A stretch of 64,000 nucleotides of DNA from Opisthorchis felineus (Eukaryota > Platyhelminthes > Trematoda > Opisthorchiida > Opisthorchiidae), in NCBI GenBank assembly GCA_004794785.1, contig SJOL01003685.1, positions 333,737 through 397,736 on the forward strand, in the 5' to 3' direction. The notes under the pieces were generated by a model. The model searched no databases and was not told the DNA's origin. It saw only the letters and a list, made by a program, of their open reading frames with translations. Position 1 is the first letter of the stretch. Each line of letters starts with the position of its first letter. The position numbers were made by a program, and so were the translations under genes. Shown here piece by piece: positions 50,251 through 63,529 of the stretch.

Positions 50251-51220
50251 GAAAAATACGCTGTGAAATATCATCGAAAGAAGATTGTTTAATAAGGGTG
50301 AGTACTATCAGACTACTAATACGAATACTATCAGAATACTAATACTACACGAACACAATATGGGATGTACTGAAAACGTCTTTGAACGCTACAGTTCCCT
50401 ACAACTGTTGTTTTTCACCATCAGCTGTTAAGTGAAGTCGTTGGCCAGTAAACTAAGCTGACCGTTTTAGTAAAGAGCATCCCAGAAGGTTTGCTAAAGG
50501 GAGCGCAAATTTCAGCGTCAAAGAAGTTCGTTCACCATACTTTTGGTCATCTCAAACAAACCTCAAACTTGGCTCTGCGTCGAACCTACAATGCAGCGGG
50601 ACTTAGCGCTGGGGCATGCGCAAAGGGCTAAACAATCGCCGTTGACCAAAACTCCAACCTCAGTTTTGTCAACCATTCATTGCATTTACCAGCCATCCGA
50701 AGTTGTGGAAATACGTACACGGATAGAACTGACCGGAGGCTAGAAACACAGGTCAAAGAAAACCCGGTCAAATGAATTCCTACCCTACCGGCTTATTTTG
50801 ATCTAACTTAGAGGGTTCAAAAATCAAGTCCTTGATCACCAGCATCTAGCCGAAATGGGACTCAGAGTTGAACTTTGCTCTGGGTCATTGCACACAGACT
50901 AATGCTCCTCGAGACAGTATTAATTTATCGATTCACGCCTATATTTTGCGCTCGCGAAGAACAACCTTGTGGAAATCTTGGTTTTACTAATTGGTCCTTC
51001 ACAATTTAACTCTACAGTGACGATGCGACTAGCCCTTAATTTTTATTTTGTTCCGTTTTGCACATATTGCAACAGATGTGGTTGTACGAAATTAATTCAT
51101 CCCACAGCCCAGTTGTCCTCACCCTATTTTTCAAGTTGAATTTGTCATTTATTTTTCTAACAAGTTAGTATTTTTTTAAATCATTTTGCTGAATCAGTGA
51201 TGCATTCAGTTTGCTGCAGC
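50251..51220. other. non-coding spacer
   Basis: A short ATACTA-rich stretch lies at about 50,308-50,352; nothing else identifiable. Confidence 0.45.
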
Positions 51221-51237
51221 CCACTTCCTTCCTCAGT

Positions 51238-51563
51238 GCAAACATTCAATCTTACTGAATCAGTTTTGCAGGTCATTTCACGTAACCGAGTCCTGGAGAG
51301 GACATCGGTCAAAAGAAAGCCTATTAACGGCAAGTCAAACCCGTATTTGGAGGAAATTGCACGGTCCAAAGAGTTTGGTTGACCTGTTCCTCTACAAAAC
51401 GACGTCCTTTTGCACAAGAAAATCTTCATTAAGTTTATTCTTTGATACATCATCTGCGGATAAATGCGCTGCTGAAGATGCTTTCAGCGGAACGTGCGTG
51501 AAAATTCGTTCTAAACGTCCCATTAAATCCACACTTTGTACACGCGAGCTTGATGCTATCTGA
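51238..51563 (+). CDS. possible exon(s), unrecognised, low support
   Basis: After a strong pyrimidine-rich acceptor (CCACTTCCTTCCTCAG, ending at 51,237) two overlapping plus-strand frames are open. One runs to 51,382 and contains a Lys/Arg-rich stretch (ISRNRVLERTSVKRK). The other, in the next phase, runs to 51,563 and ends ..RELDAI and a stop. Either is long enough for an exon, and a micro-intron or a frameshift would be needed to join them. The minus strand is also open here (51,181-51,453). No domain is recognisable. This could equally be chance or a pseudogene fragment. Confidence 0.2.
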
Positions 51564-52788
51564 AGTTTTAGAGCTCGTGTTAAAGCCCTTATTGTCAGCC
51601 TTGCTATGATTTGAATTCCGGGTTTCGAGCATACTGGACAAGTGTGATAATAATTCTACACTAGAACGGTTTGGACGAGCCTAACTCAACACGCATTTAC
51701 AGTGACTGATTTGTTTGCTGTTGATTTGGAGGCTTCAGACCGTAATTGTTTGTGCTCTATTGGTCCCACTTTTTTTCAAATAAATGTTCTGTAAGTTGGA
51801 ATGTTCACAAGATGGAGATGTTGAAGATGCCGGAGCTTCGTTTTTATCAAAGTTCCTTACTTGCGTAAAGGCATTGCAACATCACAACTCAGACCAAATC
51901 AGATGCACATCTGTTGGCCCGAAAATACATCCCACGTGAAATTTGATAAAAATGGCTATATATTGCAATTTTCGTGTCCTTTTGCTGATCTAAAAACGAT
52001 ACTTTAAGAGCAAAATTAAGTATGCAACGGGGAATTGTCTGGATTTTGACTAATGTGACGGTGTTGATTCATTTGCAAATTTTTGGGAAAGGATTATTAT
52101 CCTTATCAATATCTTTAGTCAGTAGTCAGTCTCGGGCACACAACACGGAAGTATGCTGAGTTCAGTATTTTGTTTGTTGCCGAATCATGAGAACCACCGA
52201 ATAAACCGGGGGCCTAGCCAGTAGACGTTTTTAGAATTCTTCTGAAAGAGTAACATTTACAGAACAGCGAATTTTACTTATGTTGGGTTCAGAAAAACAC
52301 TTGCTGAGGTTCACGCAGTATTTTGTTTGATCACACTGAATCACTGACGCAGGGAATTACATTCAGTACCTCAAATTCGAAACGTTCTCACTTCCAGCGT
52401 TTCACCACTATTTTCAGCCTGACAGTTGAAGTTATTGTCGGGCATTCCGTCTGCCCAAAGCCATTAAGAATGCAGTCAGTCGGACTCATATGAGCCTGAG
52501 TTGTTTTCATTCCTCAGAGCTCCTTTGGAGGAGCTAATCGGCCAGAAAACCCCACAATGATCCAAACTGTTCTGTGACGGTTAACCTGCTAGTGAGAAAA
52601 CCAGTACAGTACTATTGAGATAGTCAATTTCGGCTGCTCTGAGTAACTCTTCAGACAATGTGAGTACATTTTGTTTAGCCTAGCTTTGGAAAAAAACAGG
52701 TAAGACTTCGGTAATCTTTCATCAACTGAAGACACACCTTCGAAGCGGCAAACCAAACCGTTTGAAAAGACGGTGATTAAACGCTAGG
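51564..52788. other. non-coding spacer
   Basis: Nothing recognisable. Confidence 0.45.
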
Positions 52789-52812
52789 GTGAACTCTTCA
52801 GTGAACTCTTCG
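52789..52812. repeat. tandem duplication, 12-bp unit
   Basis: GTGAACTCTTCA followed by GTGAACTCTTCG. Confidence 0.9.
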
Positions 52813-53896
52813 TCAGTGTATTTTGTGGGAGGTAACATGGGAAATTTCTGAGGGAGAAGTCCACCTAGTCATCCTGCTTTATGTAGTGATTAGGGCGCCC
52901 AGGCTGCTGTCATCAAGTAACAACAACCAAGCATTATTATTTATCGGTGCAAATCTAGTCTGCATGAATATCGCAGTGCTTTTTCATCAGGAGCACGAAA
53001 AATGGTTGAATCTGCGGAATTTTCTTTGATCTGTGGTCCATTCATAAAAACTTGCCTCTTTGTTTTTGTGTCCATATGTATTCATTCTTCTGCATCCAAC
53101 TCAGAAACCGGCTACTTTCTTCAGTTCCACAGCTTCGAACTGGCGAAACTAAACCTTCCGCACAAGTGCACGGCATACATATGATTTTATAGTCAACTAG
53201 CATATTAGCATTGGTCACGTAATGAACAATATGTGTGTTACTGTATCTATTTGTAAGAAGAAAAGTAAAAAACTTAGTGTAAGCAGTGCATTGTTGAGAA
53301 TGATTTGAACACTTCGGGTAAACAACTAGAGCAGTAGTAAAACAATATTCAAGATAATCGAAAAACAATGTAGAGTTACGTCCGTTCCAACGGCTTCCAT
53401 CCAATAGTGTTGGTATTGTTCGTTAAGAGATCGTAAACGTATTTCATTATTAGCTGTACAGGTAACTTCATAAATGCAATAGTTCCCGCTCACAAAGTTA
53501 CGGCTTTGTAACATGTAGTCTTTGAAAATCGAAATTCCACTTCCTTTTCCTCACAGCTTTGATCACAATAACAGGATGAATAATCAATTATTTACTTCGA
53601 AAGTAACAGTCACTGGTGACAAAACTTGTACTGAGGCTAGATCTGAGTTTTCAGCTCAGAGTTTCTGTTTAAAACAGTCGCTAAAATAACAAGTTTTTGA
53701 ACTTGTTATAAGTGACGGTTGTTGTGGATTGCCTTGCGAACTTGGATTCAACGGATTTCTCCTGTCCTGATGGCGCTACACAACTCTAACCACACCATTA
53801 CCTGGGGCTTGACCAAAAGGATGTCATACATTGGCGTTGGATACATAGAAATTGTATGAAACCAGCGTTCTAGCACATCAATCTGCTTTTGTCGTG
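52813..53896. other. non-coding spacer
   Basis: Frames up to 120 codons (53,042-53,404, minus) lack motifs and splice support. Confidence 0.4.
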
Positions 53897-53990
53897 TTCA
53901 GACGTGATTATTCAGATGCGGCCGACCTGCGCTGGTAACAAGCTTGCCTCGCATGTCAGATGACTAGAGTTCAAAGTCCGTCAAGTCCAC
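53897..53990 (+). repeat. interspersed repeat fragment (second copy at 2.8 kb)
   Basis: 53,897-53,934 (TTCAGACGTGATTATTCA..) matches 2,777-2,814 at about 80%. A B-box-like GAGTTCAAAGTCC follows at about 53,967-53,979, so the fragment may be the head of another tRNA-derived SINE. Confidence 0.45.
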
Positions 53991-56900
53991 GGCTGTGCAC
54001 CTCCAGTGACCTCTAATGAGAGCGAGAAGGAAGACAACCGCTTTCACCCCTTGGTATGGACTCAACGGGATAACTACACAAAGGTAGGAGTAGGGTTGTT
54101 CAATAGAGAACAAAGTGAAAGTTAATTCTGGTGGAGTATGACGGGAAACTCCGCTCATTTGGGGCAAATCTTGAGTACCCAGTACTCACGCCATTAGAAA
54201 TCATAGACATGTCCATGTTTATAACAAATGGTCTCAAAATTTGGCCAAGAACTTGGACGTTTTCACAAAATAGCGGTATTTGCGAAATTTTAAATAAAAA
54301 TCAAGCTTTACCAGATTGTCTGGGTGCACTTTTAGCAAAGGTTATGACGCGTAAAGAGATCTTCGGAAGCCCAATGCGACAGCGCTCTCCTATGAGGTCT
54401 TCCTAATCAAACTTTCAGACACACTCCCCGAAACCTAATGAATACAAGCAAATTCATGACAACTGCCCTGGGATTTGGACAGCACCCATGTGTCATGAGA
54501 TGTCCGTGCGTTCTCTCGTTGTTATCCTGTTGGTTGCTACTAAATGTCGGTTGAATGAACCATCAAGGTTTATCAACGTATAGCCTTGAAGGGAAACATA
54601 TACGCACAGACGGATTGTACAGCAGGTGGACAGAGGATCTAGAGTGCCATATCATCTGAGCTCAGTTTTCCAGAAGACTTGCCGTAACCATGTGGATATG
54701 ATTCAAGAATCCTTGGCATCTCAACTAAGAGACAATCAATTTCGCTATGTGAAACAACAAACGGGTGAAAAATGTACTTCACCTGCTAGAGAAATAGTGC
54801 TTGAAAGTCTCCGTTTATAATCAGAATACACAAGGGGTGGAATAAAATTATCACGAGTTTTTCCGTCCGACCCAGCAGTCTTATTCCCTTTAATCACCTT
54901 GAGCTTTGATTGTTAATGAAACGTTTTGGTCACTGGGGGTCAATATAAGGATGCACATGACATTATGTTCCAGTATTTTATCTGAAAAATTAAACCTGCA
55001 GGCTTGTCGAGTTTCTGTCTTCATGTAGAGACTTCTCGTCATGGATACAGTTTTTGACGTGACGGTGTGATGGGTCTGAAAACCGTATATTTTCGCCTTT
55101 AACAAAAAACAATTTTATATTATCCCGCATGAGAAAATAATATGAAGTTCAAATAGCTACCAACACAATCAGAAATGTCATTGACTGGAATATTTTTCAA
55201 TTAAGATTTCTTCCAGTAAGTGAAGAAAACCTGTGCCGGGAAGCTGAGAACCAAAGTACAGCTGTTTTATCCTTATAGCGAATCGTCAGCACCTCACGAA
55301 TTACCAGGGTGTTTCGAACATGCAATCTACCGTCCAGTAGTTAGGCAAGTAACCATTGGGCCGCGATCTGCCGATTATCGTTGTAATTAGCTTGCCCGTA
55401 AACAGAACTATTCAGCATCTAATCACGAAATCCATATCAGGTGGTCACCCTTTTACTGGTTCCTTGAGTAACGGCTTCTCAGATGAAAATTCTGCTTCTC
55501 AGGTGAACTAATGTTCTTCCTGATCTTCTGATAGCATGCAAAGATTTTGAAGGATTCCCAATTAGGATGATGCAGCGGTTGAGTAATTTTCACCTTTTCA
55601 GTGCAGACTGACTTCGCTTGAAGGATAAAAACTCAATTGAAAATTTCAAAATCTCCTCGTACTGATGAAAGAACTTTACCCCAATTATCCGTCACTGTTT
55701 TAGTTCGCCGTTCCAGTTTTAATCTATTCGGTAGAAAATGTAGATTTGAGGGTTTATTGTTTTCCCGTTGAACAATTTTTAGTTGCTTGCGTGCGCGGCA
55801 CAGATTGTAGCCACATGGTAACTTTTTGCCCACATTGTTCAGCTTCGCATTCAGGTATTCAGGCTGATGCCTTATCTAGCGCTGTCAAGTGGTAACGTTG
55901 TGAGTTGGAATTGCGTCACGGCTTGAACCGGTGGAGGGTCAATGGCATCCACCCATTAGGTTTTGAATGGCCGTAGATGAGTATCATTTTTGACTACTCA
56001 CAGAAGTTTTAGATTACAAATACTAAAGTTTATGGGACATTCAGAGTTTTGGTGGACCCACTTCAGTTTGAATCCGTCACATTAGCTTTTATCGGCCGCC
56101 GGTTTTCGAGTGATTTGGGATTTACCATGAATAGGTGCAACGGTGACGTCTTCGATTCTATTCGACTAGAAGCAAGAATAACAGTTTTTCTTAATCCTTA
56201 AATAATCACATGTTATGTTACGTACATTAGAAGCGGGGCATATTTAGCGAATACTTCCCGTGGTATGGTCAGCGTTTTGCCTCATGTTCCGGTAAAATTA
56301 TTCTACTGAGACAAACTGATGCAATACAATGCCGTCGAGTGAAAGTGATTCATATTCGTGTAGGAGGTCTGCATGCAAATGCAGTTGTCCTACCTTGAGT
56401 GTTGTCTCAACACTTGCCCGAAAAGCAGTCTTAGTGAATTCAACTGATATCGACTATTTTAGCGGTCCAGTCAAGTAGGAAAACGCTCACAGCGTCCTGC
56501 ATAATCAAAATGTGAACAAGATATATTTTAAGATGTTGAATGTACTCAAAATAGTAGATTTATTTTTCATGGTGGGTTTTCAGCGCTTTGAGCGTCAGGC
56601 ACTGCATGTTAGGATCCCCGGATCGTCACACAATATATCTCATGTTTAATTGATCCGTTGATTTGCCTGGTGTTGCCAGGCTTTCGAATTCGGGATACTT
56701 CTTATAGGACATCATTCGCCTGACCAAAGTACACTTCCTGCAGATTCGACAGTAAAACAGGAACTCGAATCTTCTCGAACTAGAACCCCAAAAGTGCTGC
56801 AATCGTATTAGTACACGGTTAGAATATCAGAGTATTAGGATAGAGTATTGTTATGTTCATTACCGTTTTACGCTATTTATTACCCCCCGACAAGTTGATC

Positions 56901-57502
56901 CATACGTTGTCACACGTGGCCTCGTTTTATTTGCCTTTATCTGGTGAAATCTCCTGTGATCAAGCTAAGGCATAGCAATTTAATCACCTGAGCAGACAAA
57001 TGCCGGCTTCCACTAATCGGAAGCTGCGAGGGTATCTGGAAAATCCAACTGTTCTTCTTTTCTGACAGCATTGGTTTGATAACAAGTGATGAATCAGCAA
57101 AGTGATGAATTGGATACAACGCTGGCTGGAATGTCACATCGGTCACCCATAGAACCAGGGCTTGGATTGTGCTTCATCTTCAGACTTGTTCAATAAAACC
57201 AGTGATGTAAATCATTCAGTTAATCTGATGCAAACTGTCCTGTTGAATGAGAAAGTCGACGTCAAAAATAACACTATGTCACTACAGATCTAACGATGGT
57301 TGCAGCTTGCATGCATGTTTTTCCTTCCACTTATGTCGGGTGGCTAAGCTGAGGGTTATGTCAGGGAACGCTCAGTCTGTTCAGTTATTCCGCCAAGTGA
57401 GGGAAGCCGCTAATCCTCTGGCCAATTGAAAACCAGGTTATTGGTGGAATCTGAACATGTGACTACAGAAACACGCATTCACAAAACAGTTTGGAGCGTT
57501 TC
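53991..57502. other. non-coding spacer
   Basis: No exon I can support. A short frame at 54,668-54,820 after a TTTTCCAG acceptor looks protein-like but has no recognisable motif. Confidence 0.35.
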
Positions 57503-58143
57503 ATGTTGCGTCAGCTGACAGTGCTAACCAAAACCACACATGTGTCATCGTCTCAGAGGTTTGTTAAACAATTGGCGGATTTATTGCTGGGCAGTGTTTC
57601 GCCTTTAATACAAGAGCTTCGTCAGGCCAAGCGAGTAAGCAACCAGGTTGATTGGGTTTTTAAGGCGGTCATGGAGCCAATCTGCGAGAGTTCGTATGAC
57701 TAGTCGATTTGGAGGATAACTAAAACTTACGATAGATTGGTTAGGAGGGATTGTCTTCATCTTGAAACCGGATTTTGCGGCCTTGCTTTTCCAGTCTAGC
57801 ACAACTTAATGGAATATTGCTCTTAGGGGTCGTTCACAAATTTTGTTCGCTTGTGTTTGTCGAGGGGTGCCGCGACAACTGGATGAACTGGGAAACAGTA
57901 TCTGGTCACGCCATTGCGCATGTATATTATCCGAAGGACGGGAGAGTTTCCCCCAGAAAAATGCCGTCATTCCGAAATTTGAAAGGTGGTCAAATGAAGT
58001 CAGTTACTGCCATTCATGCAATGCATCATTGCCAGATGGATATAGGAAGAGAGGTTAGAGAAAGACAGCATGTTCAAATCAAACGATTGAACACGCGACA
58101 TCTTCTTGAATCCCGTAACTTTTTGCTGGAACATATCAATTAA
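57503..58143 (+). CDS. candidate two-exon gene, unrecognised small protein
   Basis: An ATG-initiated frame at 57,503-57,634 (44 codons) ends exactly at a good donor (GCGA|GTAAGC). An acceptor at the end of a T/G-rich tract (TTGTGTTTGTCGAG, ending 57,864) opens the same phase for 57,865-58,143 (92 codons and TAA). The joined product is ~136 residues. The first part is Leu-rich and helical (KQLADLLLG..LIQELRQAKR). The second is basic and His-rich and ends in a charged helix (REVRERQHVQIKRLN). No known domain is recognised. The start is uncertain, because the frame is open 16 codons further upstream. It lies 88 bp from the convergent candidate on the other strand. The phase match has a one-in-three chance probability, so support is modest. 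Confidence 0.3.
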
Positions 58144-58231
58144 TGTGTCATATGGGGTGTTACTGAGACTAGTGGATGAAATTTTTGATGCTCAGAATGT
58201 CAAATTCCACAACATCGATTACATCTACTTT

Positions 58232-58868
58232 TCATGAAGCTGTCTGAAAACTCAATATGAAAAGGGATGAGGCTCTACGTTTGCCAGTGTGTGACAGGAG
58301 TAAGTTGAAATTCAGGCCCACAATATGTCCGGTGATAGTTGAATGGCTGAGTGATATCCACTTAGTAGAAAGCGACTTATCAGAATGCTGTGTTTCACCG
58401 TACATTTCCTCCATGATTTCAGCAAGCTTCACGATGGCCTGAAAATTATTTTCAAGGAAAGCTAAAGTATTCGAGCTTAATGTCATCTGTTTTACAACGA
58501 AGGGCTGCGTTCCCATGTTGGTGCCTTAAATAAGAAACGAGGTTTGTCAGCTAGCCGTAAAAAATCGTTTTTCTTTAACTATTCCTAAATGCAAAACATT
58601 GCGTTTACTATTCAGACAAACATCATTCAACTAACTGTAGGTATCCTCGTTAAAACCGCGAACAATCTCGACACGATGAAGATGAATAGTTACGAAAATT
58701 CCAAGAGCAAAAACTGGTAAAAATAGAGATAAACGAATCATACACACAAAGATTCATTTCATGGGAACGCCATAGACAGATACTTATGAATGCATAACAA
58801 ATTTTACTTTCCCCATTAAAAATATTGACGATAACACTGCGAACACATTCATTAAAAGTGCTCGACAT
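58232..58868 (-). CDS. candidate two-exon gene, unrecognised ~117-residue protein
   Basis: The reading starts at ATG 58,868-58,866, in good context (A at -3). Exon 1 covers 58,868-58,808 and ends at donor A|GTAAAA. Exon 2 covers 58,524-58,232, entered through a TTTCTTATTTAAG acceptor. The split codon (A + GC) joins the two frames without a shift and the product ends in TGA. The 283-base intron is a normal size for flukes. Exon 1 gives 20 residues (MSSTFNECVRSVIVNIFNGE). Exon 2 contains a predicted helix (NTLAFLENNFQAIVKLAEIMEEMYG) and a Ser/Thr-rich part. There is no signal peptide or clear membrane span. I do not recognise the family. Exon 2 could also splice further downstream instead of ending at its stop. 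Confidence 0.38.
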
Positions 58869-58944
58869 TTTGGCCACCGATGGTTGCCGTCATTTTCTTT
58901 GATTACTTAAAGATAAACCAATCATTCAACTGCGAACGTTTTTC

Positions 58945-59090
58945 GGTATCTATCGGTCATGCCACCTGAGGAACGAATAAGGGCTGATATACCGCCTGAC
59001 TGTCAAAGCTTAGATAGAAGCAGGGTTCGAATCACGGACCTTTCGGACACTAAGTTTACACCCTAACTACTTAGTTGCCCCGAGTTCAGA
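58945..59090 (-). repeat. tRNA-derived SINE, copy C
   Basis: On the minus strand the block GTGTCCGAAAGGTCCGTG is followed by a B-box-like TGATTCGAACC (plus 59,024-59,034). The SINE body follows with GCGGTATATCAGCCC, TTCCTCAGGTGGCATG and ACCGAAA, all matching copies A and B. The A box (GGCAACTAAGTAGTTAGGGTG) lies at about 59,060-59,082. More diverged than B. Confidence 0.7.
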
Positions 59091-62000
59091 TTAATCCCCT
59101 GGATGAATCCATGCGAGTTTCATGGCACAGAAGGTGAAAGGAACTCAACCACACTAGACACGCGTTTTAGCCAATGTAGTTTTGAGTGATGATCTGAACA
59201 AGCGCTGCACGAGATTGCCTTTCTCAAGGACAGCACAGCATTACAAATAAACTCAAAAAATATCAATGGCAAAATACCTGAAGATTCTCGGGGCTTTTAG
59301 CCCTACGAATTAGTGCTTTTTGATAGCTTTCCATACATGTGCATCCAAACGTTGAACTAAGTCACGTAAAAATTACGCATAGGCTGGAACATCTTGAAAA
59401 ATTGGGAAGTAACGAACAGTGTATCGTGGGAAACACGACCAAGCAAGCAATAGTGCGGACTGAATTCATTCAGTAGTTTTTATTTCTATATTTCAACGAT
59501 GTATGCCACGTTTAACGGGGGACCAGGAAGCAGATAACAAAATCATCTGAACGTCATCTGCATTGGAGTCGTCTATGATTAGTTCTGGTTTATGAATGGA
59601 GCGATTCTATGAAGAATTTCTTCTACTACTGTTTTATGTTGGAAAAACCACTGCAAAACCAACTGTTTGGAAGGCAATATACTTCCAATCGATTAGTATT
59701 TGCATATAATAAGCCACAATAATGAAATCTTGATATGCTTCCAAAGCTATTCAGTACCCACTATTAATTTGTAAACTGTATCACTTATTCTGGTCGGTCT
59801 GACAAATATGCCTTCCTGGATCCGCCCTCGCATTCAAAGTCAAACCAGTATACTTCTGTATAAGGCATAGCACAAACGATTTCGTTGTTGAGGTATTCAA
59901 CAATTTAAAAAGCACCCTTAATGACTAAAAGTTTGGATGTTTCAACGACAGGGGAGCTGTGTATCGTCCAGCAGGTATCCCATTAATTTTTCGTCTGGTA
60001 CAAGTGATACGAGACGCTTTTGAAAACGGATAATCTTTGCACCGGAATTAGGGAAACTCAAAACCCTTTGGTACTGTCAGTCATTGTGGTATATCAAGTG
60101 TAAACACAACCATGTGTTCCTCCATCTACACATATATCTTCGCTTTCACTCATAAAGAAAGAATTATTTACAGCTCAGTTATTAAGGAAATCTCTGCACT
60201 GATTTTCCCAAGGAGTTCACGGTAGATGCTTTTCTTCTTATCGTTTTATTCATCGTATCTGATTAGAGTCGCCGTCCACGCACAATGATCACTCAATTGC
60301 GATTATCTATGTTTTATTGAAAACATTGCGCTTGAGGACCACTCAAAAGTTCCATTGTATTTGGGTCGAGGTTATTCCGAGCAAACGCTAATCATACCAG
60401 TTTTAATTCAGCCTTCGGTTTTTCATTTATTTATACTATAGTAACTGCTACGGTTGATGGCTTTTGTCCTTTGGTTCTCAACGAAAAAAATGAATCGGCA
60501 ATTTGCAACTAATATTATCAAAGGGGTAACACTGAGGATGAGTGGGGGTGCATCAGCCTTACGTAGAGCCTATAGTGATAGACAGACAAGAATAAAAGCT
60601 ACTTTCTTGGGAGGTTCGCAGGCGTTTGTGGAACGGGAATGAAGAAAAATGTTACCTACCTAGCTACATACAGTGAAACTATGCTGACAAAACAAAGAAA
60701 CTTGCACTCCACTGGTTCAGAAATTTTTAGGACATTCGATGAGAGCATGGAGTCAAATTTTTGTGCCTGAACCGGATGAGCTGAATAAACGTAGGGCAGA
60801 GACACCGAACATAATATGTTCTCTGTAACAGGTGTTCATGGTCAGTACGTTAGAAATTTACATGAAACTAGTTTGAAATCAAGTGGATAACTATGTACAA
60901 CCATATGGAATTATGAGGAGAGAGTTGGCAGAATAGAACGCTTCAGTGGGCCGGGGGGTATGACTGATTAGAATGAAGCCAGCTGGGTCTTATAACTCAA
61001 ATAACACTGCATAGAGTTTAGACGAAAACGCTGCAAATGCACACTGTTAGAATCACCCTCTTTTGTAGTCATCAGTTATGCTCTATCCCCGACTTCCTGG
61101 CACTTTTACCTCCTGCATGATATTAACCATACGGAATATAAGCGAAAAAAGCCTGCGTGGTTATAAGTAAGCTGGGTTTCTCCCAGCTTCTTTTTTCAAA
61201 CTAACTGAAACTAAGCAAATGGGTTGCGGTAAACCCGTCATAGCAACAATCCCGCTCATTTAGCGTGCTGACCAATAGGGTTCAAATGACGAAAACGATC
61301 GAAACAGTTGGGCAGAATTGTGTAATGACTAGGCGAATTCATCACCATTTAGTTGGCCTATGCTGTCATTTTCATGGTTGTTGGCTAGGGATTTTCTGAC
61401 TATAAATCCAAAGATACTGGTGAGTTCCGCAAATCTACTTGGTGACCAAACAGGAAAGCCAGGCCTCTTTGTCTTTCACTATTGGAGAACGATAGTTTGC
61501 AACGCAAAGGGAAACACTGCCGTTAAAATACTAGGCACATGGTTCTGATGACATACATTTTTAGAAGCGTACAAGGTTGGTCCAATCGAATGTGGGCGCT
61601 TATCAGATTCCCTGTGTGGATGGCGCGTCCTCTAGGACAGTCTGCTTGATNGAAAACAAGAAAAACTGCTTGTAAGCAGTTGTGTTTGTGACCAGCCATC
61701 ATTTGAACCACAGGAACAGCCGGCATCTCTGACAACAGTGAGTTTTATTGCATGGCGGAATAAACTCCATCCAGAATGAATATTAACTCTGCTGTTTTGT
61801 GACGGTTATTATGATCGGTAAGTAATGAAGTTGCATTCACTATGCTGAAGGACACATTTAGCATTTTATTTGTCCGGAATCCAGATAGAGAATAAAGCGA
61901 CTCTATTTGCTTACTAGGTTACCCATTGCAGTCATTGGAATGTTTTTTTTTTAATATTTAACTTAGATACCTCGCCCTGTTCATCATATTTTGTGTATTC

Positions 62001-63327
62001 AGATTATTTGTGGCTTTGCGTTGTTCTACCGGAACTCTCTTGGCTTTACTTTACTTGATATACTGGCAGTGTATCAGGTCCGTTAGCAGGTTCACATGAG
62101 AATGGATTGTGCCAAAGCTGAATCTACCTGGTAATATCACAACGTTCACTTAAGCGTACGACCAGTGAGTGTTTCTGGAGTCCAGGTAGAGAATCAGAGA
62201 CCCCGCTTGCTTACTGAATTGCCAAATGCAGCCGGCAAAAGCGGTCTGCCATTCTATTTCACCGCCATCCCTTGGTATTGCTTCACACTCAGTTTTCTCC
62301 TGGAATCATCCCAATTTTTACGCGGTCCTTTATGTAAATTTAAGAAGTAGGTGTAAGCTGCTTTTCATTACTCATACAACTTCCTGTCGTGCTACAGTTT
62401 TGTCTCCGTGTGGATGGTGATCAAGACTGATTCCATCGGTTGTTTGCGTTATAGATAGCTCTTCTTTTATAAAAATACATCAAGTGAATATTTCCTCCAG
62501 CTTAAGACCTGCTGTTTGTATAGGTAGCTTAGACAGATGATGCTCGCACCCAGCTGGAGAATGGGAATGATTTAGCAGAGTTACGGCAATCCTAGGAAAG
62601 TATGCCGTACGTGTCAGGCGAACAAATTGTTGTCACAGGTAAAAAGAAATCACGGAAATACAGGGCTATGTACTACAAGGCATATTTATCCCGGGTATAC
62701 ATTCTTCATCGTAACCAGGTAGTGACCAACTGAGCATTGCCTGTGATAAAAACCTTTCCGTTGATACTGCATAAGGCTTGAATCATTTAAAGTTGAACTC
62801 ATACTTCTAGAGATACGGCTGCGAGTTAATATCTTCAAGGCTCCTTCTAGTCGCTGGTACATTTACATACGTTTTTGTGACCAATTTCTCCAACATCGCG
62901 CTTTCAGCTCATGACGTACGAATGACCGAAGGGAGCACACATCAACAATCCTTGTACAAATATAATTCTCTTGTTTCGAACACGAAATGTGTTTTGTCAT
63001 CAATGTTTTCCTACATGTATCTCAGATCGAAAACATTAAAGTGGTTCTAACAAGCACCCTGATCAATTTGGCTGCGAACCTTCTTATCAATATTATGAAC
63101 AGTGGTTTTTCACTGTAACGGAAGTATGCTAGTACCACAAACCACCATCGAGGGAATCACCATTAATTATTTACAGGTGCAGGAAGGGGAAATTTTCCCA
63201 TCACACAGAATGTTACCACTTTGAAAACAGGAGAAAGTGAACATGCTTTTTAGGAGTGTGAACGCGCAACAGACTATCTTTGATCCCGTTAATCTGCTTA
63301 GTGCAAGAGATGAGTTTCGCGTCACTT
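59091..63327. other. non-coding spacer
   Basis: One ambiguous base (N) at 61,651. No exon, RNA gene or repeat copy could be supported; frames stay at or below about 70 codons. Confidence 0.45.
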
Positions 63328-63353
63328 GTTACCTGTCTAAGTTACCTGTCTTA
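63328..63353. repeat. tandem duplication, 13-bp unit
   Basis: GTTACCTGTCTAA followed by GTTACCTGTCTTA. Confidence 0.9.
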
Positions 63354-63428
63354 GAATAAGCTGAACACAATCGCCCATAGAAATAGTTGTGCGGTATGAC
63401 ATTAAAAACAGGAAATCCTAATCCTTCA

Positions 63429-63475
63429 TACATTATATTATATAAATATATATTATATACATATTATATATATCC
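63429..63475. repeat. AT-rich TATATTA-type low-complexity tract
   Basis: About 47 bases almost entirely A/T with repeated ATATTATATA units, immediately before the PLE-like block. Confidence 0.85.
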
Positions 63476-63529
63476 CATACGAAACAACTATTTATATCAT
63501 ACAGTTTCATGCCAATTTGGTTTTTACGA

